Positions 53,141-63,566 of a stretch of DNA of 64,000 nucleotides are shown piece after piece (positions within the stretch are counted from its first letter, which is position 1; each line of letters opens with the position of its first letter). The position numbers were made by a program, and so were the translations under genes. The stretch comes from Sipunculus nudus (taxonomy: Eukaryota; Annelida; Sipuncula; Golfingiida; Sipunculidae). The stretch is taken from positions 69,513,556-69,577,555 of the forward strand of contig CM049310.1 of assembly GCA_026874595.1 (NCBI GenBank), in the 5' to 3' direction. The notes under the pieces were generated by a model, which ran no database searches, was not told the DNA's origin, and saw only the letters and a list, made by a program, of their open reading frames with translations.

Positions 53141-54007
53141 TTTGGAAATCCCCTACCGGAAGTTATGATTCTCCCGCTGACAGACGTGGAGACGAGTTTT
53201 TCGAGTAAAACCAGCCTCGGAATTAAAAACTGCTGTACGTTTACACGTAAGTCAACCGTGGATGTAATAATTATTATTTTCCCCAACAGAATAACGTCAC
53301 TTTTTGTCTTAACTCAGGAAAGTGACAGTTCGAGAAGTGGATGAAAATGAAAAAGTAGTGTCAGAAATGGCGTGCACATCTGCACATACTAGAATTGATG
53401 CGAACCCAATAGCTTGAACTGTCACCCCATCGTCTTCAGTTCATCTAAAATCGACGTTTGGGGTGACAAGCTGTCGCAAATACGTATACATGGATGTACT
53501 AACTAAAAACAGAGATTACATTTTAAATATATATATATTGATATGAGAAAATTTAGTAGTGCAAAACCAGGCATTTTAGATATATACATATAAACACGGA
53601 TCCGCTCGGCAGACTCACCTGTTCAGGTAGTTGCTCTCTCACTGCCCTTCATTGTTGAGGGACATGGCGTTGCCACTACCCAATGATGAGTTTGTCGAGT
53701 CGAGTCCACTTAGTAAGAGTTAAGTGTATTCAATTGAAATGTTCACTGGACCCAGGACCTTATTTAAAATCAGCTTACTGTGCCTAATGGACATCCTGGT
53801 AAAATATGTTTGAAATAAATAATTAAATAATAAAATAACAAAAAAAACCCCTTTCCCTGTCATGTTCCAACATCGCACGTGTACCCCGAGGACAATAGGT
53901 TCAGTGTCAGTTATTTACTTGCTCTCCCTGATACGCAGAAAGCTTAATCTCGTAATCTCATAAAGTCTCGGCTTTTCAAACCATGCCGCTAGCTTCATTC
54001 TAACAAT
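53141..54007. other. No gene seen; short inverted repeat at 53,413-53,475
   Basis: AACTGTCACCCCATCG and its near complement CGTTTGGGGTGACAAG face each other about 35 bp apart. Otherwise unassigned. Confidence 0.45.
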
Positions 54008-54055
54008 ATTCACCTGAAGATCGGGTCGCATCCCGTGGAACAGTCTGTTGTGAAA
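54008..54055 (+). ncRNA. Degenerate hammerhead ribozyme motif, plus strand
   Basis: Read on the plus strand: helix I ATTCAC, core CTGAAGA (54,014-54,020), helix II CGGG/CCCG around loop TCGCAT, then GGA where GAA is required, helix III ACA/TGT with 3-nt loop, T at the cleavage position, and helix I return GTGAAA. It differs from the minus-strand motif at 4 of 48 positions. The G at 54,038 replaces an invariant core A, so this copy should be inactive. Confidence 0.45.
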
Positions 54056-54095
54056 TTACAGTGTATTTCATTTTTTCAAATTGTCGTTTTACATA

Positions 54096-54141
<46 letters not shown>

Positions 54142-54142
<1 letters not shown>

Positions 54143-54195
54143 CTCTGAAGAAAAACGAAAAACAACATTGTAAATGTTGTTTTTCTACATCGTTT

Positions 54196-54232
<37 letters not shown>

Positions 54233-54250
54233 CTCTGAAGAAAAACAATA
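54142..54250. repeat. Centre of the hammerhead inverted repeat, with a 12-bp palindrome
   Basis: AAAAACAACATT (54,158-54,169) and AATGTTGTTTTT (54,173-54,184) form a perfect palindrome at the midpoint between the two ribozyme motifs. Two direct units, each GTTTTACAT - TA array - AACTCTGAAGAAAAAC, flank it (TA arrays 54,092-54,141 and 54,199-54,231). Confidence 0.7.
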
Positions 54251-54256
54251 CTGTAA

Positions 54257-54304
54257 ATTCACAACAGTCTGTTTCACGGGATGCGACCCGATCATCAGGT
54301 GAAT
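54257..54304 (-). ncRNA. Type I hammerhead ribozyme motif with intact core, minus strand
   Basis: Minus strand, 48 nt: helix I ATTCAC (54,304-54,299) pairs with GTGAAT (54,262-54,257), 6 of 6. Core CTGATGA (54,298-54,292). Helix II CGGG/CCCG closes loop TCGCAT after one T-T mismatch. Core GAA follows, then helix III ACA/TGT with a 3-nt loop, and T at the cleavage position (GTT triplet). All invariant core positions C3, U4, G5, A6, G8, A9, G12, A13, A14, A15.1 and U16.1 are present. A three-pair helix III is typical of hammerheads in Penelope-like retroelements and animal retrozymes. Activity is inferred, and the T-T at the base of helix II may weaken it. Confidence 0.6.
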
Positions 54305-54317
54305 GTGGTTTATAATG

Positions 54318-54367
<50 letters not shown>
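54318..54367. repeat. TA microsatellite
   Basis: About 24 TA units just outside the right hammerhead motif. Confidence 0.95.
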
Positions 54368-54369
<2 letters not shown>

Positions 54370-56477
54370 CTGTGCAACTCATTTGTACATCTCATGTCTT
54401 ATTAGGCTGAACAGACGGTTTCGTGTCTTTATGCAGTTTTGTAACACACGATATTTTATTAGCCTCGAGGAAAAATCGTTGTTATCGTTCTAAGGCAGTT
54501 CGTGACATCTGCAGAAAATAACCAAAAATGACGTAAAACCCACGTGACACGTAATTAAGATCACATCAACCAGTGAAATCTAAACGTACCTGAAGTCTGA
54601 AAAATTGGCACGAGAGTAAGACGAATCTAAACATATCTGTGAACTAGACAGGTGTTAACCTCAAATAGAGATCGCCTGCTAAATCCAGTTATTGCTTCTA
54701 TTTCTGGAAAATCGGATTAGTCGGGCATATAAGTTTATTTTCTCACACAAATACATGCTATTGGACCAGGATCTGCTCTGCTTGAGCCCGCACTAATTGA
54801 CCTGGTCTTTCTTATGAACTATTTAGCAAACGTTGTATCCTCATCTTTAAATATTAACGATTGTATTTCTGGGAAGGTTAACATGCCAGCCATCATAACC
54901 TCTGCAGTGCATATAGACCCTATTCATGAAGAACTTATAACTGAAACATGCCGTTTGACATGTATTAATAACAGCTATACCCGTGACCATTAGCTTATAA
55001 GGTAATAAAATTGATTTAAACACATGGGCTCAAACAGTAGTATCCGTATCCGTGCCTCTATATGCAGGGTCCCATGCATTTGGCCCCGGTCAATTTTGTC
55101 ATGTTCAGCCAATCAGAGGTTTGGAAAGAATGGAACCGCCTACTTGAGGTTTCTTGCCATCAGCTATGTCCCGAACCTCCAAAACCTTAATTTATCAGAA
55201 TGGTCCTTATTATTACAGCGGCAGCAGAGAAAGGGTACCCTCTCATATTCCGAATGTATCTTTCGGCCAATGCATTCATTGGGACATATGAGGACTAGAA
55301 CGAACTCTTTGGAAGGCGGATAATTTGCTAAAATGAATATATGTACTATTGATAATTATCTGGTCCGCGATCCTATCCTAAACTATTATCATATCCTGAA
55401 CTGAAGCAGGTCCAAAGGAAAAATGCTGTCGACTACAGGATATCAAGCTGAGAAGCGTTCTACAAGCCATAAAAGCATAATTAGATGCATTGACGGAAAC
55501 AATTAATCTTCAATATCCAGATGGCCACAGATGACGCATTTCCGGAAGGAATTGTCAGAAGAGAGGGTCTAATTCTTTATAATTTCCGTGCCAATATTAA
55601 TCTTCATATGGATTTCTCGGCCAGTCAATTGGCTTGCGGAATTTTCGTCTATTTCTCTCGACAGCAAAGGTTCCAAAGGTTGAACGCTAATATTTAATTA
55701 TCAGCAAATAAATTAATACTTCCGACATAAGGATTATATTTTAATTTTAATATCAAATACATGTTAAATATAAGTTATTAACAAATAAATAAATAAATTA
55801 TTCCTAATAAAAGATTCAAAATGTATTATATGTTCATGTGGTTGAATTAAGACTTCGGGATTTATCATGATCTCATTATGTCTTAGCCAAGTGAAGGTTC
55901 CTTATTTTCAAATACTGATAATTAATTTATGCTTAAATTTCTACTCAAAATGTACTTTTCATTGTGTCATTCGTTCTCTCAACCACTGCCTGTCAGATTA
56001 TAAAGTAATTCTTCAAATGAAACCATAAATCAATAGAAAAATACATATATATATTATATATTATATATTTGTATATATTCTCACAAAACCATTCTCCTCG
56101 TTAATTGTTTACACTGCAGGAAAATATGCGTCATAAAATATCCTCTCATACATCCCTGTCCCATGTAGCTGACAGATAATCATATCGTAAAAAGCTGTTA
56201 CGTTAGAACATCTTTCAAATAAAAAAAAAGCATTATATGAAATTTTATAACCTCAGTGAAAGAAAAATACGAAATCAGAGGAATTGATCGTTTTCCATTT
56301 GGATCAAGTTCCAACTAAAGGTTAAATGCTCTGGTCTGTACTTTATCGTCATTATTTTACGAATAATTGAATAATTATTAAGGGTCTTAGAATTCCACAG
56401 ATTTGTGGACTTGTGATGTATTTCTGTAGCGTTTTAAAACAAAATTATTTTATCTTGTTGTAACGGCCAAAATATTT
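54368..56477. other. No gene recognised
   Basis: The frame at 55,024-55,323 (99 codons) lies in a slightly GC-richer patch but has no domain, signal or splice pattern. A TATATAT-rich patch lies at 56,044-56,080. Confidence 0.45.
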
Positions 56478-57043
56478 TGTTACGGAACCTAATATCAACA
56501 GATCATGTATGCGTGATGAACATAAATTTATTCAAGGAGATTCTGTAACACTAGGCAGCGTGAAATGTGTAGGGGAATGAATAAAGAAGTCAGTGGTTTT
56601 TTGTTAACAAATAACTATAATTTATTCTTAAAACAACCCTAACATTACAATACACTAAATCAATACAATGACACAGTATAACAGCAGTATAACAGCAAAT
56701 CAGTACAATCACACAGGAAAAAAAACTGAGTGCACAGTACATGGATACCACCACTGTCACAGCGACAAGTCCTTTAAAATGTATAAGCCGGACGAACAGT
56801 TCACACAAATTCTCTCGGAGAATAACAGTCCAATCTAAAGCTCTTGTAACAATCCCGAAAGTAAACTGAAGACCAAATAAGATTCGTCACAAATCCGGGC
56901 AACATCCGGCCATTCGAGGCCGCTACAACACGAGCTACGCGTGGCACACAAACAAAATGCCAACAACACATGGAACATCCGTGTGCACAATAAAACAATC
57001 ATCTGTAAGACCGCTGCACACAATAAAAGAGGCACCTGTAACG
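56478..57043 (-). mobile_element. Solo LTR of the Gmr1-like family, shortened
   Basis: Starts TGTTACGGAACCTAATATCA and ends near GGCACCTGTAAC. It shares GGGGAATGAATAAAGAAGTC, ACAACCCTAACATTACAATA and TGGATACCACCACTGTCACA with the other LTRs. At 566 bp it lacks part of the U3 region seen in the 835-bp solo LTR. No target duplication is visible. Confidence 0.82.
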
Positions 57044-57651
57044 AATTCCTGATTATATAGAACAAAATGCTTGAATTGAAGTGTTTTGTTTAATATATTA
57101 AATTATATGAAATAAATTATATAAAATATATATAAATTGGGTGGGGTTATCAGCACAACTCTTAGACATTACACACGGTTTAAAGAAGATGCTTGAAAGC
57201 AGAGAAGAGCATGACAGAAGTATTCCTAGTTGATTGTTAGGCGGGACATTGTTGGAATTTTTAATTTTTAAAGAATAATTGCTTACGCAATCAAATAACA
57301 GGAAACCACAAAGTGGGCTTGTTATGGGAAGAGAGGTACGCGCTTGAGATTGGGTTTTACACAAATCCATCATATTACTTAACTTTTTTTACATATACCA
57401 GGAAGTTAAGGAATTGTTCTCATGTGATCAGGTTATTAAGCATGCATGCTGATGAATAGTCTGAGAAATAAATGTTCATGTTAAAAGCTAATGGATCTGT
57501 TGGGGAAAAATGTAATTAAAATATTTATTTTAATATGAAGGATATGAAAGCTTGCTGAGAGCCATTTGCTGCCATTTTTTTGTTTACTTTGCCACACTTC
57601 AGATATTTGTTGATCTTAACCAACTTAATGACTTGCAATTATGATGTATTA
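57044..57651. other. No gene seen
   Basis: AT-rich sequence. A minus-strand frame at 57,098-57,373 has no recognised domain. Confidence 0.45.
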
Positions 57652-57653
57652 GA

Positions 57654-57722
<69 letters not shown>

Positions 57723-57735
57723 ACAGACAGAGAGA

Positions 57736-57766
<31 letters not shown>

Positions 57767-57787
57767 CGAGACATAGACAGAGAGAAA
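57652..57787. repeat. Compound TA/GA microsatellite
   Basis: About 12 TA units, then about 110 bp of GA with scattered GACA interruptions. Confidence 0.95.
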
Positions 57788-58021
57788 GAAAAAAAATCAA
57801 ATTTTGCAAAATTGCCTGCTGGTTTAACTGAGATAGCCTATCACGGTATATATCTTAGTATGTGTTGTTGTATGGAAAATTCTTGAGTAATTTCATAATA
57901 GTTACAGGTGCTCAGGTCCATTTGTTGCGTTTTACTGATGGACGACACCGTACAAGGTATATGTAATTACTGTTGTGATTTTTATGTTGTTACGAAGACC
58001 AATTGCTCAGGGGAAAACATT

Positions 58022-58102
58022 AGGTCGATTCAGGATTCGAACCCATAACGGTGGCGCACAAGTTCGGCGTACCAACCGCTTCGCTAGCAAAGCAAGCTTC
58101 AC
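58022..58102 (-). repeat. tRNA-like sequence (SINE head or tRNA pseudogene)
   Basis: On the minus strand TAGCGAAGCGGTTGGTACGC gives a good A box and GGGTTCGAATCC an excellent B box about 30 nt later. The anticodon stem and acceptor stem do not pair convincingly, so it is not called a functional tRNA. It differs from the SINE head at 10,403-10,480. Confidence 0.5.
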
Positions 58103-58139
58103 TAGCGAGACAGTTCAGTCCGCTTTTATGTCACCCCGT

Positions 58140-58525
58140 AACAATGTTCGCAAAGGTTAGGTTTTCGCGACATTTTTACTTGTCAGTATTTCGCGAGAGG
58201 TCCATTTTCGCCATATCACCCTGCAGAAACAACTGAATAACCTGGTCGTCACCGCGGCCACACAAATGAATCGAAACTCTTGATCTTACTCGATACATCT
58301 TATGTTATTTATAATGTCAATCTTTCATTTAAAGGAAACAAAATATTTATTTTCTATTCATAATAACCATCTTTACCACCATAGCTAACATATACATAAG
58401 ACAAATGAATATCGCTACATACATGTGTTGACAGGCATTATTTCCACGCAGGTTTCCATTTCGTAAAGATTTCCATGTCGCAAATATCGCGAATGTGAAA
58501 CCCTTGCGATCATATTAATCACAGT
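58140..58525. repeat. Possible MITE with TTCGCGA-rich inverted ends
   Basis: The left side has TTCGCAAAGGTTAGGTTTTC followed by GCGACATTTTT. The reverse complement of the right side has ATCGCAAGGGTTTCACATTC followed by GCGATATTTGCG. Both carry further TTTCGC words inside. The pairing is imperfect and the limits are uncertain. Confidence 0.35.
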
Positions 58526-58704
58526 ATATGGTTCCTACAAGCGATCATTATTGTTGCAATGTCATATTCACACGTGTACCGTTAACGTTTTACTTATTCA
58601 GTCATAAGAACGTTTAACCGATGAGTGCACAAAATGTGCCTGACAAAATCTAATTCCTCTAAACTGAATTAAGACTATTCGTATAGCTATATAGTTCACT
58701 CATA

Positions 58705-58975
58705 GAGCACTCTAGACATGTGCCGGATCCACACCGAAATCGAATCGGTTCTCACTGGCCCATTCCCGAAATGTTCTGAGAATGTTAAGAGATTCTGTGC
58801 GTGGATCCGGATAAGGGATTTAGTAACGTCATCAAGGAATATTCACAAATGCAGAGTCATAAATGGGCTTGGGAATATGAGCCGAATCAGTGAACGCAAA
58901 CACCTTTTTTTTATTGGGAGCATCCCAAAATAGGAACCCCCGCATGACTCAGACTTGCATTCCTTAAAATCCATA
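58705..58975 (-). repeat. Dispersed repeat family X, minus orientation
   Basis: The reverse complement matches 3,735-3,990 through GGGATGCTCCCAA, GTGTTTGCGTTCACT, TGTGAATATTCCTTGATGA and ATCCGGATCC. Confidence 0.5.
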
Positions 58976-59874
58976 TCAAGTTCTATTATTGTATAATGTG
59001 CCAGGCATTCTTGACGGTATTCAGTTTATAGCCTCCTCCCTGTTGTCAGCAGTGACTAACTTCTGTTGTGCAAACCACAGACAGAAGCTAAGTCTCCTTA
59101 TCTTCTAAAGAAATGTCGTCAAAATGAGGTTTCATGTTTATTGCATCATCAACAGACATCAATGTTGTTAATTTATTGGCTGGCCACATAATGACTTAAA
59201 CACCCTTACTGGCAGCAGGTGTCCGGGACCCAGTGGGCGGTTAGAATAACTGAATTACTTTGATCCAATGGAGAATAATCTTATCAGACTGTTATAACTG
59301 GTCCCATTGTTGCTGTTTCCAAAACAAACACCTTGCCAGCTATGTATGTAAAAAATCACCGTGGTCAAAGTTCATCCGAACAAAACCATATTCATTTTTG
59401 TTTTGGGGAGAAATATTATAAATGTATTTTGCTGTTTCTTTTTATATATTTTTTTGAACGAGGGTATATAGATAGACACTGAGCATATATCAGTTTCTCA
59501 GCATTAGTTGTTGTCCTCCAAAATTACATTATTTCTGTCACGTTTTAAGTTTCGTACTATAAAACAAAAGTTTTAAGTCTCTATCAGTCATTTTAACCAC
59601 TAGAGATCTCTTATGGAATGTTCGGCACGATTTAAAAAGCTTGCGTTCACGTTTTCATATCGTTCTTTAAATTCTTGAGACGATTTATCAACAAACATGT
59701 GCGTAGGTTTTCTAAACATCATAAATGTTACATACATACCTGATATGTTATGAAAGCTAGACCATAATAATTTAGATGTTAAAGAGCCTGAATGATGTCA
59801 CCCGATAAATTTAGTCTGGGCGGTGACAGCACAAAATACTAAGCACAGATTAAAATTTACGGTAGTTACATCAT
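58976..59874. other. No gene seen
   Basis: AT-rich sequence without recognised features. Confidence 0.5.
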
Positions 59875-59917
59875 TTCTGTTACAGTCATTTCGTTACTAT
59901 ATATGACTGTAACAGAA
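59875..59917. repeat. Perfect 15-bp inverted repeat with 13-nt loop
   Basis: TTCTGTTACAGTCAT (59,875-59,889) and ATGACTGTAACAGAA (59,903-59,917). No T-run follows that would suggest a terminator. Confidence 0.8.
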
Positions 59918-60459
59918 CTGACTGTTAAAAGTATCACAAATAACATTAACATCTTTGAACATCTTGGTTTATACGTGTTTCACCCTGAATATTCCATATC
60001 TAGCTATAATACAATTAGACATTTCACTTTAAGATTGTGTAATTTCAATTAGATCATCATCAAGACCAAGAAAACGTATACAGAAAGGAAATGATACTAA
60101 ACAAAGAAACAATAAGGAAAGCTGTTTGCTCCTGAGAAAAAAAAATAGAACGAAAGAGATACACAAGGAAAAAAATGGAAAACTGTAGAAAACATAAGAT
60201 CAGATGTACTATTTATATATTACAGGCAAATTGTGTAATCAAGAATTACGTGTAATGACTGGAAATTTCAGGCATTACACGAAATGACTGGTTTACTCGG
60301 ACATTTCATGAAATGACTAAAATTCCAGGCTTTTCGTGTAATGCATGTCTTATGGCTCAGTCATTATACGAAATGCCTGATATCTTGTTGGTATGTATAT
60401 TACTGCTGAATGACAATACATATTGTCGGGTGAAAATCAGTTGACCTTTTTCCTGCTGT

Positions 60460-61250
60460 TACAATAATTTATGCACTTAAACATAGTTTAGGCGCAGGGA
60501 CACCTTAAAGAATCACATATCAAGTACAAATAATATAATGTATTTAATCCACACTTCAAATGTTTGTCATAATATGAAATGACCCCTTTTAGTTACAAAA
60601 TAACCATTCTTCTTTATCTATTTATATTATACCACTACATAGTCCACACACCAACCGTTCGTCTTAAAAGAAATGATCCATTTTAGTCACATAACAACCA
60701 TTCTTCAAAACATATCTATACTATACCACTATTTACTTTTAATCAGTTAATTTTTAATTATGCTGGTGTAACCAGGATCAGTGCTCTTTAATTCAGCTTT
60801 AAAGCGCTGGCACATTTATAATAAAAGCTACATATTTTGTGCCTGGTTACAAACACTTAAAAGGTTTGCCCACAGTTGTATGTGTAAGCTCCTTAACTGT
60901 TTATTACAATGAAAACTCGACCTACTTAAGTCACATAGTAATCATTCTTTAATATCTATTAATTTTTTTTACTTATGCACCAGTTTATTTTATGTGTTTT
61001 TGTTGCGACAATTATTAATGCACTCGGATTTATCTATAAATTTCTGACACCTATATCAGAGATGCATACATATATTTTGGACATTGGAACAAATGCATTG
61101 TAAGTCACCCGAAGTTGAAAATGTAAGTACTTCAAAAAGGTGTATCATATAAAGTATACTAAAATTATAGACCCCTTTTATAGTAACTATTCATCTTTCA
61201 TGATCTATACTATACCACTATTTATTTAAATTACGGCATGACAGGCTGGT
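60460..61250 (+). repeat. Degenerate tandem array, unit near 245-250 bp
   Basis: A block of the form GACCCCTTTTAGTTACAAAA followed by TAACCATTCTTC and CTATACTATACCACTATTTA recurs at about 60,578, 60,672, 60,917 and 61,168. A second block, TTTATGCACTTA/TTAATGCACTCG followed by CTGACACC-type text, recurs between them. Confidence 0.45.
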
Positions 61251-61660
61251 TTGACAAAGCATGAACGGTCTGCTTTTTTGTCGGTATACCGGACAATCAG
61301 TTGTGTGGCAAACAAAGTTTAAAATTCGCCTAAACCTATAAATTTAAAAAATGAATACTATTCATTACGAAGTACGAAAAAAATTAGAGAACTCAAATAT
61401 ATAAGGAGACCACGAATATCAAACTTTTCAGCATAAGTCATAAAAATTAGGCCTATAACTCGGGATCTTCTCAGTCGGTATTAGTTTATTTCGGCTTGTC
61501 ATATAAAAAAAATCATGTTCATACCTTATTACAGAATGAATAATTATTAAGAATAATATGAATTAAAGATAAATAAACGATGACCAGGAATTTTGCATTG
61601 TTCTCAAACTTTTCAGAATATGACTAGGCTATATGCTCACTTACAATAAAATAAATATAT

Positions 61661-62008
61661 AGGGCAAAAAAAAATAAAAGTTATGGTTCTCAGGCACCGC
61701 CAGCGTCACTTTTAAACCCCCGCATAAAAAAAAAATTTTATTTTGATTTTCAATAGGAACTTACAAATTTTGAGCTCCATTCGCTCGGACATTTCTTTCA
61801 AGAAGATAAAATCATACAATTTTGATAAAATATCCTTTGTTATGTAGTGCTTTTATCAAAATAACTCTGTAATTATTATGCTTTTCCCTTATCCTTTGAC
61901 ATTTTTATCGAAACATATAAAAAAATAAAATACAAAAAACGCCCGCCTGCATAGATTTCTGAAAAAAAAGTGCCTGAGAACCCAAACGTTATTTTTTTTT
62001 TTTGCCTG
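61661..62008. mobile_element. MITE with TTCTCAGGCAC inverted ends
   Basis: The left end has GGCAAAAAAAAATAAAAGTT followed by ATGGTTCTCAGGCACCG. The reverse complement of the right end has GGCAAAAAAAAAAAATAACG followed by TTTGGGTTCTCAGGCAC. The ends are about 40 bp, the element about 350 bp, and nothing is encoded. Confidence 0.65.
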
Positions 62009-62689
62009 ATGATATGGGACTAACTTGTTGTAATAAGCATGCCTTGACCTGCATGAAGTGCTCTGGAACGTACTTTAACTCTTCAATTGAAAAGTAAACA
62101 TCTCTTGTAATCAAGAACTTTTGATACTTTGCATACTATTCAAATAGATCTCTAAATTGAAGTTCTTTGATATTTGCCATTTTCAGTGATTCAACAACTG
62201 ACAACAGTTCAGTCGTGATCAACAAGTCGCAATTAAATTATGGAAAAATCTCTGGTCAACTCGTACACCCCCTGCCCATAACAATAAATCAGTAGAAGAT
62301 GTGAGCAGATCAATATAGTAATTAATTACTCCTGGTTCCCCCATTGATCTAATTAACAACTAGACCTGTGAAGATGGAGAATTGGCTGCAAGAATCAGTA
62401 GATTTACATAACAGTTATAAATGTAGTTGATGAAACCAGCGTGATGTAAGCCGCTCAGGGTTGAGTAGGTGTTATTGACAAAATACATGGCCTGAGTTTG
62501 TCATTAATATACCTTCTAAGCCTCAGAACCATAATAAATAAATATTAGAAGATAAGATTTCTTTAAAATCCAAATAGCTAGGTTAAGCAGACTATTTGGC
62601 AAAATAGAGCACATTGGTTGTTAGAGGTTGTTACCAAGGTTATAGCTAGCCAAATTTGAGTGGCGGTTAAATTAAAGGACATTGACAAA

Positions 62690-62815
62690 GCAAGCGTAGA
62701 TGGTCACGGCGGGGGTACAGGGGCCCGCCTTTGGGCCGTTGGTAGGGTCCAGGGGCAAAGCCCTGATCAGGGCGCCAGGGGGCATCGCCCCAAAGCTCCT
62801 GGGATTTACATGTTA
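62690..62815 (+). repeat. GC-rich GGGTCCAGGGGCAAAGCCC repeat patch
   Basis: GGGGGTACAGGGGCCCGCCT, GGGTCCAGGGGCAAAGCCCT and GCCAGGGGGCATCGCCCC are short imperfect palindromes in tandem, ending in AAAGCTCCTGGGATTTACA. Such text occurs widely in invertebrate genomes as a small dispersed repeat. It stands out in an otherwise AT-rich block. Confidence 0.45.
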
Positions 62816-63566
62816 TTAATTGCACTGGAAGGCTCTCAAAATAGATGGATAGGGGTGGTGGAATGGACTGTAACACAATACTATACACACACGAGTGACG
62901 AGTCAACTTTTATTTAGTTCCTATGGAAATACTTTTTTATGCAAGAATTATATATTATTAACAACAATCTTGTGACAATGGAAAAATCATGCTAAGATTA
63001 ATATGGTACATGTTTACAAGCGATATTAATGTTTCCTTTTCACTATCAGTTGTATAAAACCATCCTAAAAAAATCTCCGAAAATTTTCAGTGGATTCCCC
63101 GGCTCTCCCCGGTTTCTCCGACTTATATATAGATAGACCCGTTAAAATGGAACTTTCTGGATATGCACTGTGCAATTGGCCAGTCACAGAGGGGATTCTG
63201 GGATATTCTCAATTTCATTGAAAGTAAACATACTTATGAGGTACAAATTTAAATGCAAGTTGAGGTAATGTATAACCAGTTTCATTGCTGGTAGCTGGAC
63301 GATCTTTGACGATCTTTAACAACTTTTGTGCCGGTTGGTGGGTTGCAAATGTAAGCTTTGTACAGGCCGGCAGAAGCCCGTCCCGGCTACCCCCGCCCGG
63401 ACCGACCGGCATGGCTATAACCCTTAATCACTTCAGCCAAATTGTGTAATAATTTTAATCAAATTTCAGTCATTACACATAATGCATAGAAATTTAAGTC
63501 CTTTCGTGAAATGCCTAAAATTTTCAGTCATTACACGTAATGCCGGATTACCAGTTTGCCTGTAAC

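Larger units (their letters stand above)
60220..63566. mobile_element. 3.35-kb block with inverted ATTACACGAAATGACTG-type ends
   Basis: The left end reads TTACAGGCAAATTGTGTAAT and then ACGTGTAATGACTGGAAATT, TCAGGCATTACACGAAATGA. The reverse complement of the right end reads TTACAGGCAAACTGGTAATC and then ACGTGTAATGACTGAAAATT, TTAGGCATTTCACGAAAGGA. Inverted similarity covers roughly 130-170 bp. The interior has a degenerate tandem array, a nested MITE and a GC-rich patch but no transposase. A large nonautonomous DNA transposon is the simplest reading. Two independent copies of a palindromic repeat that happen to face each other is the alternative. No target duplication is clear. Confidence 0.45.

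Noticed and set aside
54061-54493. Long open frames of repeated Tyr-Ile over TA arrays
   Set aside because: They are translations of (TA)n and are open only because the repeat lacks stops. The same applies to frames over TA or GA arrays near 50,290 and 57,650.
55024-55323. 99-codon frame as a host gene
   Set aside because: No domain, no hydrophobic or compositional signature, no splice context, and average length for chance frames in a GC-richer patch.
58022-58102. Functional tRNA gene
   Set aside because: The A and B boxes are good, but the anticodon stem and acceptor stem do not pair.
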